Below are positions 11,376 through 23,104 of a stretch of 64,000 nt of DNA, in pieces. Source of the stretch: Margaritispora aquatica. Its lineage: Eukaryota > Ascomycota > Leotiomycetes > Helotiales > Discinellaceae. Each line of letters starts with the position of its first letter. Position 1 is the stretch's first letter. The notes beneath the pieces were generated by a model. That model ran no database searches and had not been told where the DNA came from. It saw only the letters and a list, made by a program, of their open reading frames with translations. The stretch covers positions 1,738,411 to 1,802,410 of the forward strand of contig VJWN01000008.1 of NCBI GenBank assembly GCA_007644065.1, read 5' to 3'. A program made the position numbers and the translations under genes.

Positions 11376-12879
11376 ATACCTTCTTTTCTCATTCTGTGTG
11401 TATTGGCTTCGACTTGCTAGGGATTTGTGTATACAGGGGGATTGAGTGGGTGATGGGATGGGTTGGACATGTAATGTTTCTTGTTGCTGCTGCTGTTGTT
11501 GCTGATGTTGTATTTAACTTGATGAATTGGTGGCATGGGATGGGATGACTGAAGGTAGAAAGAAGGCATCGATCGATTGATTGGGTGGACAACCGAAGGA
11601 TTGGGAAAGAAAGGGTTTATCATTCACAGAGAACGAGAGAAAATTTTTAGAGGACAATCTGAGCTGGACTTTTAATGCTCTAATATTTTTTTTTTCCTTT
11701 GTTTGGTTTAGTGCTACCTGGTAGTGCTCATGGTGGTATATTGTTTATACAGAATTCTAAATGTTCGAATACTTGACTTATTTTCCACTTCTCTCTGTGC
11801 ATTGTTTTGTTTTATCCGTGTTGTCTTGTCTGTGGTTTTCTTGCATCGCGATCGTAATATCATGATCTCTAGCTCGTGTCTACTTCCTCTCCTTTGGTCC
11901 TTTTTCTGTCTTGTATACGTATGTATCAGAATCTGCATTTGTCCCTTATATTCATGGTTTGTACAAAATGGACGGATCACTAAAGCTAGGTATTAAGCAT
12001 GCCATCATCCTGTACAATGAATGAGTAAGGGATCCTCGATGCTTAGTGTTTGTCTTTGCGTGAAACTTGCGACGTCTCCTCCTGCTTTATTGCTTTCTCT
12101 AAGGTAGGGTTGCTATACTACATTATCATATTGTGATAGTTTTCAAGTTGTAATGGAAGTCATTGGATTAAGTAGTGGTTCCTCGTCATGTGATGTGTGA
12201 GGTGGGATGAAGTTGCGATCATGTGATTTACACCCCACTTCTGTTTGATAGGTACCTATCTCTCGTTCGTTCTTCTAGACTATCTTCACTTCCAATACTT
12301 GATTTCTTAACGATACAACGCATAAATCTTTGCCTCTTCCAGCCACTTGCTCAGATCATCATCGATTCACGCTTTCTTGGGCTTGAAAGAAAAAAACAAA
12401 AGACATTTCCAGACGAGTTTCGAAACATCCGACACGAAACAACCAACTGGAACGGTTGAAACGAGCTCGTTGATCGGATCGGATCTGAGTCCAGCACGCG
12501 CGGGCGGCGAGTGTTTAAGCTTATTCAAAACAAAGCATTGCCTGCTGTGGGGTGAGACTTTGGCTTGCTTGGACTGGACTAGACTGGCTTTGGTGTTTTT
12601 GGCTCTCAGTCCGTGGTACGAGGTGGTTTTACGGATTCCGGAAGTGTGAGCTTCGTACAGCCCTTTTGGGGATTGGTAGCGAAAATCAGCTGATTGAATC
12701 TTCTTCTGATTTGAATCTGGACTTGGATTTGGAGCTTGCCTCATCTCAGGTCGACTCACTTCAGATCACCCCATTAGCCATCTCATCCGACCCGGTAGTA
12801 CCGGTAGGTACTCGACTACCCGTCCACACACCACCCAACACATACCCGCTCACCCCTCGCCTAAACCACCACTACCAAG
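11376..12879. other. Intergenic, 1.5 kb
   Basis: 3' flank of the ferritin-like gene and promoter of the dihydroorotate dehydrogenase gene. A T-rich segment lies at 11685-11705. Short open frames lack any recognisable feature. No gene is seen. Confidence 0.6.
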
Positions 12880-14010
12880 ATGGCCACACCCTCCCTCCCA
12901 CCATTCACTATCTCCCCACCCCTCCTCAATTCCTCCAATCCCTGGGCAACCACTAAGTCCGATCTCCTCGCTCTTTACGCCTGCTCGCACACCGGTGCAG
13001 TAACAACACGCACCTCGCTTTGGGGCGGATTTCCCAATGATCCTAAGATCCACCAATACGTGTTTTTCTCGCCCTCTAATGGTCGCGCCACTATCACCGC
13101 AGACGTAGAGCATATTGGGAGCAGAGATGTCAAGCCGGGAAGTGAAGCGGAGAAGTGCTCGCTTAATACGCTGGGGTATAGTCCCATAAGCTTTGAGAGT
13201 TATGTCGGCATATTGAAGGAGATGGTGCAGGATGGGAGTTTAGAGACAGCGAGGAAAGCAAGTGGGCGTGGTATCAGAGAGACGAGGCCATTCATTGTGT
13301 CCGTAACAGGCTCAGCTGAGGAAGTGGCACGTTGTCTGGAGGAATTACTTGGCCTTCTGAATGACGACATTTTGTACCCCGATTCAAACCCAGACACAGA
13401 CACAACAACAAAACTAGACTTAATGATGGAAATCAACCTCTCATGCCCCAACATCCCCTCCAAACCCCCACCAGCATACGATCTCTCCGCGCTAAACGAA
13501 TACATCTCCGCCATCGCGGGCGTCAAGAAGGACCTCGCTACCACTCATCCAAGGTGGAGGGATATGCATGTTGGGATCAAAACCCCGCCGTACACGCACG
13601 CGGGCGAGTTTAAGGTTTTGATGGGCGCGCTTGAGGCAGCGGAGGTTGTGGGTGGGGGGAGACATCCGATTTCATTCGTAACGGCGTGTAATACGCTTGG
13701 TTCGTGTCTTGTTCTTGGAGGTAATGGGAATGAGAACGCGATTCAAAGCGCCAATGGGAGCGGTATAGGCGGTATGGCGGGCGAGGCGTTGCATCCGCTT
13801 GCGTTGGGGAATGTGAGGATTTTGAGGGGGATGTTGGATGCGAGCGCGAATGGGAGTGTGAAAGGTATAGCGATCATTGGTATAGGAGGCGTGAGTGATG
13901 CTGCGGGGTGGAAGAGGATGAAAGCTGTTGGGGCTGCGGCGGTGGGTGTTGGTACGGCGTTGGGGGTGTATGGGGTGGGTGTTTTTGGGATGATTGCGGG
14001 AGGTTTGTAG
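12880..14010 (+). CDS. Dihydroorotate dehydrogenase, class 1A (fumarate-type)
   Basis: A single exon of 376 aa with ATG at 12880. It is predicted to oxidise dihydroorotate to orotate in pyrimidine synthesis with FMN as cofactor. Class 1A enzymes are soluble and use fumarate as acceptor, as in S. cerevisiae Ura1. The class-1 signature EINLSCPNIPSKPPPAYD lies at residues 184-201, with Cys189 at the catalytic-base position. GIKTPPYT (residues 232-239, Lys234) and TACNTLGS (Asn271) are flavin/substrate segments, and IIGIGGVSDAAGW (332-344) is the phosphate-binding loop. There is no mitochondrial presequence or membrane anchor, unlike the class-2 enzyme that most filamentous ascomycetes use. It could be a second DHODH or a relative with a shifted substrate. 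Codons are poorer in C-ending forms than in the gene upstream. Confidence 0.85.
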   Translation: MATPSLPPFTISPPLLNSSNPWATTKSDLLALYACSHTGAVTTRTSLWGGFPNDPKIHQYVFFSPSNGRATITADVEHIGSRDVKPGSEAEKCSLNTLGYSPISFESYVGILKEMVQDGSLETARKASGRGIRETRPFIVSVTGSAEEVARCLEELLGLLNDDILYPDSNPDTDTTTKLDLMMEINLSCPNIPSKPPPAYDLSALNEYISAIAGVKKDLATTHPRWRDMHVGIKTPPYTHAGEFKVLMGALEAAEVVGGGRHPISFVTACNTLGSCLVLGGNGNENAIQSANGSGIGGMAGEALHPLALGNVRILRGMLDASANGSVKGIAIIGIGGVSDAAGWKRMKAVGAAAVGVGTALGVYGVGVFGMIAGGL

Positions 14011-15576
14011 GTTGTGAAAGGGGGAGTGAATAAGAGGTGAGAAGCGAGAATTGCTTAGTTAACATTGATTTCGTCTAGAAGTATCAACCATTCCCACACA
14101 TCTATTGTCCTCTTTATACTTATACTCTCTCTCTTATTCCTCCCTCGCTTAAATTTGTTTGTTCATCACCCATCAAGCTTCACATTTCACATTTCATACC
14201 ACGTAACCTTATCATCACTCTCCCTTACCATGATCATGGTTTACAGGCAAAAGTAATTCAAGCTATCTGATTTTCACTACCATCACAGATATAATTAACA
14301 TGGAAAGAACCAAAAAGCCTCTACACTCACACTCAGAATTAAACGAGACTCTTAAACTATGGGCATGCTAACAAATCATAGATAAGACCTGAATATCATT
14401 CGGATGCGATGCGTAGAGTAGTGAATTTTTAACCAATTTTTTTTTACATTCTCAAATTTAAAGCTAGCAATCACTACAAATGAGCTGCGAACGTACGAAC
14501 TGCGCTCGGTAAACCCAAAAGGTAATTCAGCCAACGGCGTTTTTATATTTCATGATGAGCAGATGTGCGATGACCGCGTAATCTTCTTAAGCTATAGCTA
14601 ACGAGCACTAATAGGAAGCGAAAGGCTAGCGATCTGTATCTTTTGTCTTATTGGGCTGGTTGTAGGGTTGGTATCGTCCACCTACGTGGGTTGGGTTATA
14701 TCAATCATTTGTTCAATCAGCGCCTTCTCCTAACGATGACCATAGCCATTCCATTCGGCACAGGATCTGATCTGGTGCTAGTGTTAGTGCTGGGCCAGTT
14801 TAAATTATCTTGTCCCACACCACACCTCGCAGCGGAAATCAGCCCAACGCGCAAACACAGAACTTACAAGAAGAGAAAATAGGCTACATTACTCGTGTAG
14901 TAAGGTAGTTATGTCGAGGGCAGGATAAAGCCTTGTGTTCAATATCTTTGCTGAAAAACACAGACGGACTGATAGGCTGCTCGTATTGTGCAAGCTTCAC
15001 TGCCTATTGGCGGTGGCTCACAATGGAACGTTTCAGAGCATCCCACCTGGAGATTACCCAGCCAGCTCGCTCCATACCCCGCTATGCTTGAACCCCCCAC
15101 AGCTCCCCCCTTGAGCTTAAGCGAAGCTTAAAGATTCGCTACAGTACAATTGATAATACCACTTCAACTTCTCACCACAACTGAACCTCCAAGAACTACA
15201 TCCCCATAAAACACGCAAACGCTGCTCTTTCTATATAGTACTTCTCCCCATCAAATAGACCCAAATTCCAGGCAAGGCCCCCGCCAAGACCAGCCACAAC
15301 GCCATGCAAAAGCAATATATGCTAAGCGAGTTTCCCTCCACCCCTCGAGGCGAGACATCAAGCCTCTATCAAAAATCCAGTCACCGAGCTGGCAAGGCTG
15401 TACACGTTGAACTTATACACCTCTCGTGTCTATCAAGCCATGGCTTTGAAAATCAGCCCTGCAAGCGCTGTGGCGAATACAAAAAGTTGCGAAGCTCCCC
15501 CAGAATTCGAGCTGAACTCCCTTGTGTTACAATCACAGTGCACCGGACCCAAATTGACCAGTCAATCAAAGTAGCC
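14011..15576. other. Intergenic, 1.6 kb
   Basis: No gene is supported. The open frame leading into the next gene extends upstream to 15304 in frame but lacks a signal sequence or recognisable domain, so it is treated as leader. Confidence 0.55.
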
Positions 15577-16615
15577 ATGCGTCTACCATTCTCACTCGCG
15601 CCGCATCTGGCACTAGCACTTATGACTCTCGCCTCTCTATTTACCGTCGCCCGCGGGCAAGTCACCTCCGTCGACGGCGAGATCATGACCATCCACTCCG
15701 GCAAACCATTCAGCAGTCTCCGGGACTGCCCCAAAATGTGCCTGACCGGTGGCTTCGTCGGCTATCCGGAGCCGGCGCGCGCGAACGGGTGCTCGCGCAA
15801 CTTCTGCCTCTGCCGCCCGGACCTGCAGGTCTTCGCCTACAGCGCCCTCTCGAACTGCCTCTCTGCTGCATGCGGCAATAATGCCCTGGACGTGAGTTCC
15901 GCCGTGTCCATCTACGGAGCATATTGCCTTGCCTACTATGCCACAGCGGCGCCGTACCCGACCATCGCAGAGCCGTCGGTAGCGGCGAGGACGACGTCGA
16001 GTACAAGTCCTGCGGTAACTTCTGCCACGCCTGCGACGCCGGCTTCAAAGTCCGCGGTCACTGTAACGCAGACTGTGAAGACAGAGTCGACGATCGTGGT
16101 GTTTCAAGCTTCTTCTTCTTCAGATGCGTCAATGACCGCTAGCTCGCTAAGTGAGTGGAGGATCTTCTACTTCTCGCTTCTCGTGTCCGCTATCCTCGCC
16201 CTACAGTAGTGGTGAGAGATTCAGATCTGACCTCTTGTCTGCACCAGCATCAGCATCAGCATCAAGCACGACCTCGAATCCCGCCTCCGCCTCGCCAACC
16301 ACTTCACAGGTCTTGACGGTCTCGCGCTTGGTGGCGGATCCAGGGCCGGTGTCGACGGCTTTCGTGTTGTTGGTGAAAGATAAAGATGGAGGGGGTTATG
16401 CGCATGGTGACAAGGTCGCGATCGGGGTTGGGGTTACATTTGGTTTGCTGGCTGCTGCGTTGGGGGTGGTCGGGTTGCTGATTTCGTATAAGCAGAAGAG
16501 GTGGTTGTTTGCTTATCGGAGGGGCAATGGGAGTGTGTGGACTTCTCTTTCGATTTTGCCTTCGAAGAATCCGCCCACGAGGAATTTGCCCACGAGGGAT
16601 TGGCCTTGTGTTTGA
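15577..16615 (+). CDS. CFEM-like cysteine-rich surface protein with one membrane helix
   Basis: Two exons (15577-16150, 16248-16615) give 313 aa. The intron has a GTGAGT donor, an ATCTGAC branch site and a CACCAG acceptor. ATG 15577 is chosen because a signal peptide starts there (hydrophobic core LALALMTLASLFTVA, cleavage near ARG-Q). Eight cysteines follow at residues 51, 55, 72, 77, 79, 94, 99 and 117, in the order CxxxC, C, CxC, C, C, C. This resembles the CFEM eight-Cys domain but with non-standard spacing. A Ser/Thr/Ala-rich stalk leads to a single membrane helix (VAIGVGVTFGLLAAALGVVG) and a basic cytoplasmic tail. The layout suggests a plasma-membrane sensor or wall-associated protein. 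The function is unknown. Confidence 0.75.
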
Positions 16616-18179
16616 AGTGTTTAGTAACAAGCGCGCTTAGGTGCTTAAGTAGGTATCTAGTTGTCTTTAGGCATCTGGGTGGTCTATATGTTGATGATAC
16701 AGGCTTGTGGGGTTTTTACAGGTATCTAGGTAGGTCTGCAAAAGCGAGTGAGCGAATGAGGGCTATAGATAGGATTGAATAGTGCTGTGGTCTATTTGTT
16801 TCATTTTATTTCAATCAATTTCAATTCTTCAATAACGTGAGATGCTCTATATAGGGAAATATAAGCCGCTTACCCATATATTGGTGCGGTAAGATGAGAT
16901 CATATGGAAGGATAAAGATATCATTTATATCGATGTCTGGGTTTTTACGGTAGTTGTGGCATGATGTTAGTTTTCATAACTATGTGGCTGTTGCTTGGGA
17001 TATATGAGCGTGGTGGTTTTGGAGATGTTAGAGTGTAAAGGTAAAAGTGAAGTGAGAGGATTTGTAAAGCCGGGGATACTGTCGAGTGTTTTCATTATTG
17101 AGAGTGACTAGAAATTAAATATTATGGAAGTTTGTTGTTATAGATAGGCGGTTGGTGGTAGGTGAGTAGGTGGATATATTCATTTTGATCTCCTCATCGT
17201 TTCAAATATTGAGTAGTTATTTCAGTTTGTAAACAGGACAGAGATCTTGTCAAGTTTTTAACCGGAAGTTTTCTGGGACAAAAACATGAAATGGTTAAAC
17301 GAACGCAGTGGTTGAGTTGTATTGGAATCGAAGCTAGTGTGTTTAATTTTGAGTCAAAATTGAATCCAAGCTCATGGACCTTATGACTTGGAGACTGATG
17401 TGTTCTATCAACGCACGCCGGATCTAGCCTGTACGTATCATTTACTCGACGGAAATTATTCTTATGATCTATAGAGTTTCGTCTCTTCACTCTATTGACT
17501 TATACGAAGAAAATTTCTTGCTATAACGCTCGCTTACCACTCACTCAGCATAGTGCTTTCCAAATCCTGATGTTACCTAGTAAATCTCAAAGGAATACAC
17601 GTGATAACACCTCGTCCTAACCTGAATTTCTCACAGCTGAAATCACCATCATCACTAACATTGCATTACATTAGACCGTGGAAGACAGCAAGCACACTTC
17701 GGTTTCAAGCTTGAACGAAATACCTACCTACATCGCCAATTGAAGTGCTGAAGTGCTGGAGTGGTACTGACAATTATGGGTAGGTGTTAACCTGGAGTTC
17801 TGAACAAACAGGAGGCTACTAGCGAAAACCACAAAGGAGAAGTGCGTACGAAATAGCAGGAAGGGTCACTACTCTTAATATATCTGTTTGTATCTTGCTT
17901 TGTAAGATTTGCTTACTTCAGAGGAGTAAGATCTTGCGAGAATAAAGCGACATCAATCCAAATACAAACAAAACAGAAAAATACACCCATTCTCGTCTCA
18001 TCTCATCTAGAACATCTATCGAGCCAGAACCCGGATCTATGTCTATTTTCAGACCACCTCCCAGACAAACCATACCCACCTTACCCAAAGCATGTTTGCC
18101 AGACTAATACTAGTACCAAGAGACTAAGCCATCATAAAAATTTCCACCCACCACCTACCGACCTATTACCCGGCACTGT
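16616..18179. other. Intergenic, 1.6 kb, between convergent genes
   Basis: AT-rich 3' flanks of the CFEM-like gene and the HAD gene. No coding signal, tRNA or repeat of note. Confidence 0.6.
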
Positions 18180-18992
18180 CTAAACCTCCCCTGCCTCAAT
18201 CTTCCTCATACACTCAGTAAACTCGCTCCAATCATTCATAATCACACAGCACCCGGCCGTCTCCAACACGCCCCTCATCTTCTCTTCCTCACTCTTCTCA
18301 TAACTCCCTGTATACCCAATCGTCTTGATGCCCGCCCTAAACGCCGCCGTGGCACCACTCTTGCTATCCTCGACCGCAACACACTCCTCAGGTTTCTTGC
18401 CCAACTTCTCCATCGCATGGAGATAAATCGCGGGGTCCGGCTTACTTGTCGGCTTCGGCAGTGACGTGGCAGCAGAATACACATGCTCCTTCTTGAAATA
18501 CTTATCCTGGCCCACCTTCTCGATACTCGCCTGGACCCGTCTTAACGCCGACGACGACACCACAGCCATAAGGTATTTGTTCTGCTTCTCTAACTCGACG
18601 AGCACCTCATCAACGCCTACGCATGGCTTCAGCGCCGCCTTTAGCTTCGCAATGACCTTGTCTTCCTCGGACGAGACGTAGCGCTCCAGCTCCTCCCCAT
18701 CCATCTCGTAGTTGTACTTGGCTTTCAGGTTGGTGAGCATGCCGCGGAAGTTCTGGCCCACGAACTCCGAGAGGAGCTGGGGACCGGTGTATCGTGTTGA
18801 GATGTCGCGGGAGGCGAGGATCTCGTTGGCAAGCTCGGCGCATGCTTCGAAAGCGAGCTCTTCCGAGAGCACGAGCGTGTTATCGCAGTCGAAGAGGATG
18901 GTTGTGATCTGTGTGGGAGGAGGGGAGGTTAGTGTTGGGTTTGGCTGGAGGTTAGAGTGAGAGTGGGATGAGAGAGGACTGACTTTTGGCAT
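18180..18992 (-). CDS. HAD-superfamily hydrolase, phosphoglycolate-phosphatase-like
   Basis: Best model is complement(join(18180-18908, 18984-18992)), 245 aa. The whole interval is one open frame because the 75-nt intron is a multiple of three and stop-free, but it has a GTCAGT donor, a CACTAAC branch site and a CACACAG acceptor. Splicing turns a Ser/Pro-rich leader into MPKITTILFDCDNT, putting the catalytic DxDxT (Asp10, Asp12) at the usual distance from the N-terminus. Other HAD motifs are VVSSSALRR (motif II), KPTSKPDP (motif III Lys) and VAVEDSKSGATAAFRAG (motif IV acidic pair). The helical cap after motif I fits subfamily I. It probably dephosphorylates a small phospho-sugar or glycolate-type metabolite in the cytosol; the substrate cannot be assigned. 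Confidence 0.85.
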   Translation of the reverse strand: MPKVSPLSSHSHSNLQPNPTLTSPPPTQITTILFDCDNTLVLSEELAFEACAELANEILASRDISTRYTGPQLLSEFVGQNFRGMLTNLKAKYNYEMDGEELERYVSSEEDKVIAKLKAALKPCVGVDEVLVELEKQNKYLMAVVSSSALRRVQASIEKVGQDKYFKKEHVYSAATSLPKPTSKPDPAIYLHAMEKLGKKPEECVAVEDSKSGATAAFRAGIKTIGYTGSYEKSEEEKMRGVLETAGCCVIMNDWSEFTECMRKIEAGEV

Positions 18993-21093
18993 TTTGGGCG
19001 GTTAAGGTGTAGAATAGGTGTGGTTATGATTGTAGGTAAGGTTGAAGAAGAGGATTATAGGTGAATTGAGTCGAGTTTGATGTTTGTGTGGTATCAATTT
19101 ATCAATTGGAGAGTAGAAGCTCCAGGAAGGGTAGTGGGTAGTCAGTAGTCAAAGAGTCCTCCCACTCCAGATATATATATATATATGATATATATCAGAT
19201 ATGCACTTTCCCTGATCAGATGGGATTCTAACCCAGACATATGCAGGTGGAGAGGTGGAGCTGCAGGACCAAAACAGCTCAGCTGCAGGTGCAGGGACAA
19301 GAGGCTCACACTTTCTTCAAGCTGTTTCTTCTTCTCAAAGAGCTGTGGCTGGGGTGATTGTGATTATCCGGAGGGGCAATGGCGGGGTCTTCTTTTTCAA
19401 CCCTCTGTGTCTCTGTGTCTCTGTGTCTCCCTTGAAATTGTTCACCAATTTGTCTCGCTGAGCTTTGCATTCCTAAGGATCTAGAAAGAGTTTGTTCCAT
19501 TTCCAACCCCGCACGCACCCATCTCACCTAAAATAATGCACCATCACCACCACCACCATTGGTACTGTATCAGCAGCACCACCCATTTTTGAGTTCTCAC
19601 TGGTACTCGGTCGTTGCAAATTCCTCGATCCCTCGTACCATATCCATGACCATGACCATGACCCCGCACCCAAAGCTGTGATTTGCGGGTTGGTCCCATT
19701 TGGCACTAGACTGCATAGGGGAATTGGGCTTGACGATCTACTTCTGACCGAGGGGAGGCCATCGGATAAGGAGGTAAAATATCGGAAGATACAAGAGATA
19801 ATTATAAAGGCCTAGAATTTATAGGGATGCAATGGAAGATATCGAGGAGAGGAGAGGAGAGGAATGTCTTGGAGACTTGCTGCCAAGACCAAGGTAAATA
19901 CAGGTGTGAGTAGGAAATTGTGACAAAGGATAAAAATAATTGAATTGTAATCAGTGATTTTAGATTGTTACTAAGAAGTGTATGTTGCTGGATCAGAGCA
20001 CTATATTACCTATTACCTACCAAATGATGTCTATTGATCATATCAACAGCAGACAAAGTGCCGTTATCCATAACCTCGCACTAAAGTTTTCAAAGCCTAA
20101 AAATTGAAATAATTTAGGTATATAATTAAGTAAGAAATATTTTAACTAAGCAAAACAACAATAAGAACAAAATTCAACTTCCCCTAAGCCTTATTGACAT
20201 GCCCAACAGTTTCTTTGCCTACCTTACCTCATCGAATTACTTGATCATCACGACACTCTATCCTCGCTTAATGAACTCGAAATCCAAATATTGATCCAAA
20301 CCAAATCCAAAACTAAGCCCCATTTCTCCCTCTACCTATCCTCATTGCTGCAGTTCGGGGCATATTTTCGATAGCTATAGTAAATTAAAACTACATCTAA
20401 TCAACAAACTTCCTCACTACCTCGCCCAGCTTACACTACACCAGACAGGAAATTAGGCGTGCGTTAGACACCGACAAAAAAAACATCTGCTCAGATATCT
20501 TACCTAGATACCTAGCACTTATCCGGTACTCATGAATGAAATATCAATCATCTTCTCGTAACTGCTACTTATATCATACCTCCGGCAGCAGGAGCAGCCG
20601 TCATCATCTCATCTCTACATGAATAAATAAATAAATAGAAGGGCTTACCTTTCTATTCCTCCATCGGCCTCTAGGATTATATTACTAATGGAATGAAATC
20701 TACCTCATCTGCAATCAAGATGAACACCCAAGAGAAACCATGGAAGGACTTTTCAAGACCACTCTCATAGTATCTGTTCTGCCATTCTGCATTTTTAGTC
20801 TTGGTAGGCTGATTTTCATTGGCCTATTATCTGGCGTGTTGGGGAAGAACGGTATCGAGATATATACGCAACATTGTCAGAATCCCTCACCAACCAGACC
20901 TTTCACGTATGCCTCACAACCAATGTGAATACCGCGCCATGTTCATGCAGAAACTCATCTATTCACATTTGGTATCAAACACAAACATACACCATCGCCA
21001 TGACAAGCACACCCCCAAACGCCCATTCCCAATCCCATTTCAATGATCCGTTCCACCACAAAACCTCACCACAGAACCCCAATCTCCTATCTC
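18993..21093. other. Intergenic, 2.1 kb
   Basis: HAD gene promoter and MARVEL gene 3' flank. It contains an AT dinucleotide tract (19171-19195), a GGAGA repeat (about 19844-19863) and AATA repeats (about 20621-20637). No gene is supported. Confidence 0.6.
19171..19195. repeat. AT dinucleotide microsatellite
   Basis: (AT)8 followed by an imperfect palindromic GATATATATC, about 180 bp upstream of the HAD start codon. Confidence 0.85.
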
Positions 21094-22073
21094 TTAGTGC
21101 AAAACACCTACATTATCGTACCTCGCATCCGGGAACTGGACTCTTCCCCCGGGCCCGGCCTGCACCGGCGCCGCACCCGAATAGCCTGTATACCCCGTCT
21201 GTTCATCATGAACACTAGGCGGAACATATCCACCGCCTACACTCGAACCTCCACCGCCGATACCAAAGCTAGGACTCGAGTTTCCATAGCGACTGCCCAG
21301 TGAGGACTGGCCTCCGTAGTGATCCGGGATCTCGTGCTCGTTCTCATCGTTGTGGTGTACTGGTGCGTACTCGTCGTCATGGGGAGCAGTAGAGAAGGCC
21401 TCCTTGTCGGGATCGATGGCTTGGGCGTTGTAAGGTGCGCGGGATGCCCCGGGGAGGTAGCCTTCGCGGGACCAGTACATGACGCTGTAGAGGGACATTA
21501 TAGTTGTTAGGACCCAGAAGATCCTGTGGTTTTGTTAGCTACCTTTACCAATGCTTCTTTGTCTCTGTCGTGGTGTAGGTATGGGGAAAGGGAGGACCTA
21601 CCAGATAAATACACCCAGTCCAACGACAGCCTTGCTAGCACCACAGGCTCCGCTGCATTTCCCACTCGAGTTGTAACTTGCTTGTGATGCGAAACCCGAG
21701 AGCCAGAAGATGGCCATCAGGAAGTCGACTGTTGCTAAGGCATATGGGTTTGCGAATTTACGGGTGCGTGGGAATCGAGGGGTCATGGTGAGGAATATTA
21801 TGGTTGGAATCGAGAGGAAGCACTATGTAGCAATGTAGGTTAGCATCTGCCATCATTGCTTCTACACTGGGTATTTGATGCTGGGTGGTGAGGACAACAA
21901 AGAGCAAACAGCAAACATACCAAGCCGAAATACCATCCAGGTCTGCCATCGATACTTGAAGCCTTGCGGAAGACAATAATCTCGATGATGAATGCGAATA
22001 CTGTGAGAGAAGCCTGGGCAATATGTAGACCCAGCTTATACTTTTGGAAGTCGTTGATATCGAATTCCACCAT
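21094..22073 (-). CDS. MARVEL-type four-helix membrane protein
   Basis: complement(join(21094-21523, 21602-21822, 21921-22073)) gives 267 aa. Intron 1 has a GTATGT donor and GCTAAC branch site; intron 2 has a GTAGGT donor and GCTAAC branch site. It starts MVEFDINDFQKYKLGLHIAQ, where helix 1 begins. Four hydrophobic helices follow: SLTVFAFIIEIIVF, FGLCFLSIPTIIFL, TVDFLMAIFWLSGFAS, and VVGLGVFIWIFWVLTTIM. A Cys pair (GKCSGAC) lies in the loop before helix 4. The cytoplasmic tail of about 110 residues is Gly/Ser/His/Asp-rich and disordered. This matches fungal MARVEL-domain proteins of unknown role, thought to act at membrane domains or in trafficking. It shares a 1.0-kb divergent promoter with the MFS gene. 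Confidence 0.85.
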
Positions 22074-23104
22074 CTTGGCGGGTTGGATGTGTTGTTGTGT
22101 TGCAGAGAAAGGGTGGAATGTGTCTGTCTCGTATTTATTTTCCCAGGATACCTGCTTCCCTGCTTCCTGGATATTTCTTGGGGGGACTGAAGAGTCGAAG
22201 TCCAAGTAAACGATGCAGACGAACTACGAACGATGACAGTTGTAGATTAGGAGGATGATTTGCGGACGAAGAAGAAGAAAAGGAGATTCAGGAGGATTCA
22301 AGCCAACGAAAAGGGAGCTGCGTAGGCAGACTTGGGAATAATAGCTGAATGGGATTAGGTTTAGGAGAACCTTTGAGGCTCATCGGATTCGACGCGTATT
22401 GGCAACGATTCAGCTGCGGCAGAAGTTCTTGGGTTCAGGTTTTAGGTTCAGGGTGTTCGTAGTAACCCAGCAACACCCGAACCAGTACGACGATACGCTG
22501 GACTGGTGCTGGACTGGGGTTGGACTAGGGCTGGTACGGGGTTAAAAATAGGTACAAGGATAAGGCTGAGAGGGATGAGACCAAGCGAATGAAAGTCAGT
22601 GAACCAAGTAGAAATCGGGAAATCTATTCGAAACAGAAGCAAATACAAGTCCAAGTACGCTGCGTTTCGCTTCTCGCTTTAGAGGGAGGGATAAAAATTC
22701 TATAGTTTGTTGACTTTGGAATGTAAACAAAGTAGAAGCTAAGCGAATTCAATTGACTTTGACTAGAACTAAGAACTAAGAACTACTTAAGGTACCTTTA
22801 TCTACTTATTAGGTTCAAGTCAGTGGAAGCTGTCAAAGATGCACGCCCTTCCTCTCCTCAATCCATGTTGTGTCGGAATCACGGACGTCTTTCCTTCGCC
22901 TTTCGTCATTCGTCATTCGTGATTCATCGTTGAACCACACATCACAAAAATTGCCATCCCACTCTTCTCTTTATGCTCCATTCTCTTTTCTAAGCTATCC
23001 ACAGCTGCCCACTCCTGTCCTCACATAAGTATGTGATGTAGCTATTATTTTCTTTTTCTCCTCGTAGTCTTGTCTGTCTCTCCTCAATCAGATACATCAT
23101 CAAT
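22074..23104. other. Divergent promoter between MARVEL and MFS genes
   Basis: 1.0 kb upstream of both start codons. C/T-rich stretches precede each ATG on its own strand. No further gene or distinct operator is recognised. Confidence 0.55.

Noticed and set aside
12764..12773. ATCACCCCAT, close to a sterol regulatory element
   Set aside because: A single near-match upstream of the dihydroorotate dehydrogenase gene, at a frequency expected by chance.
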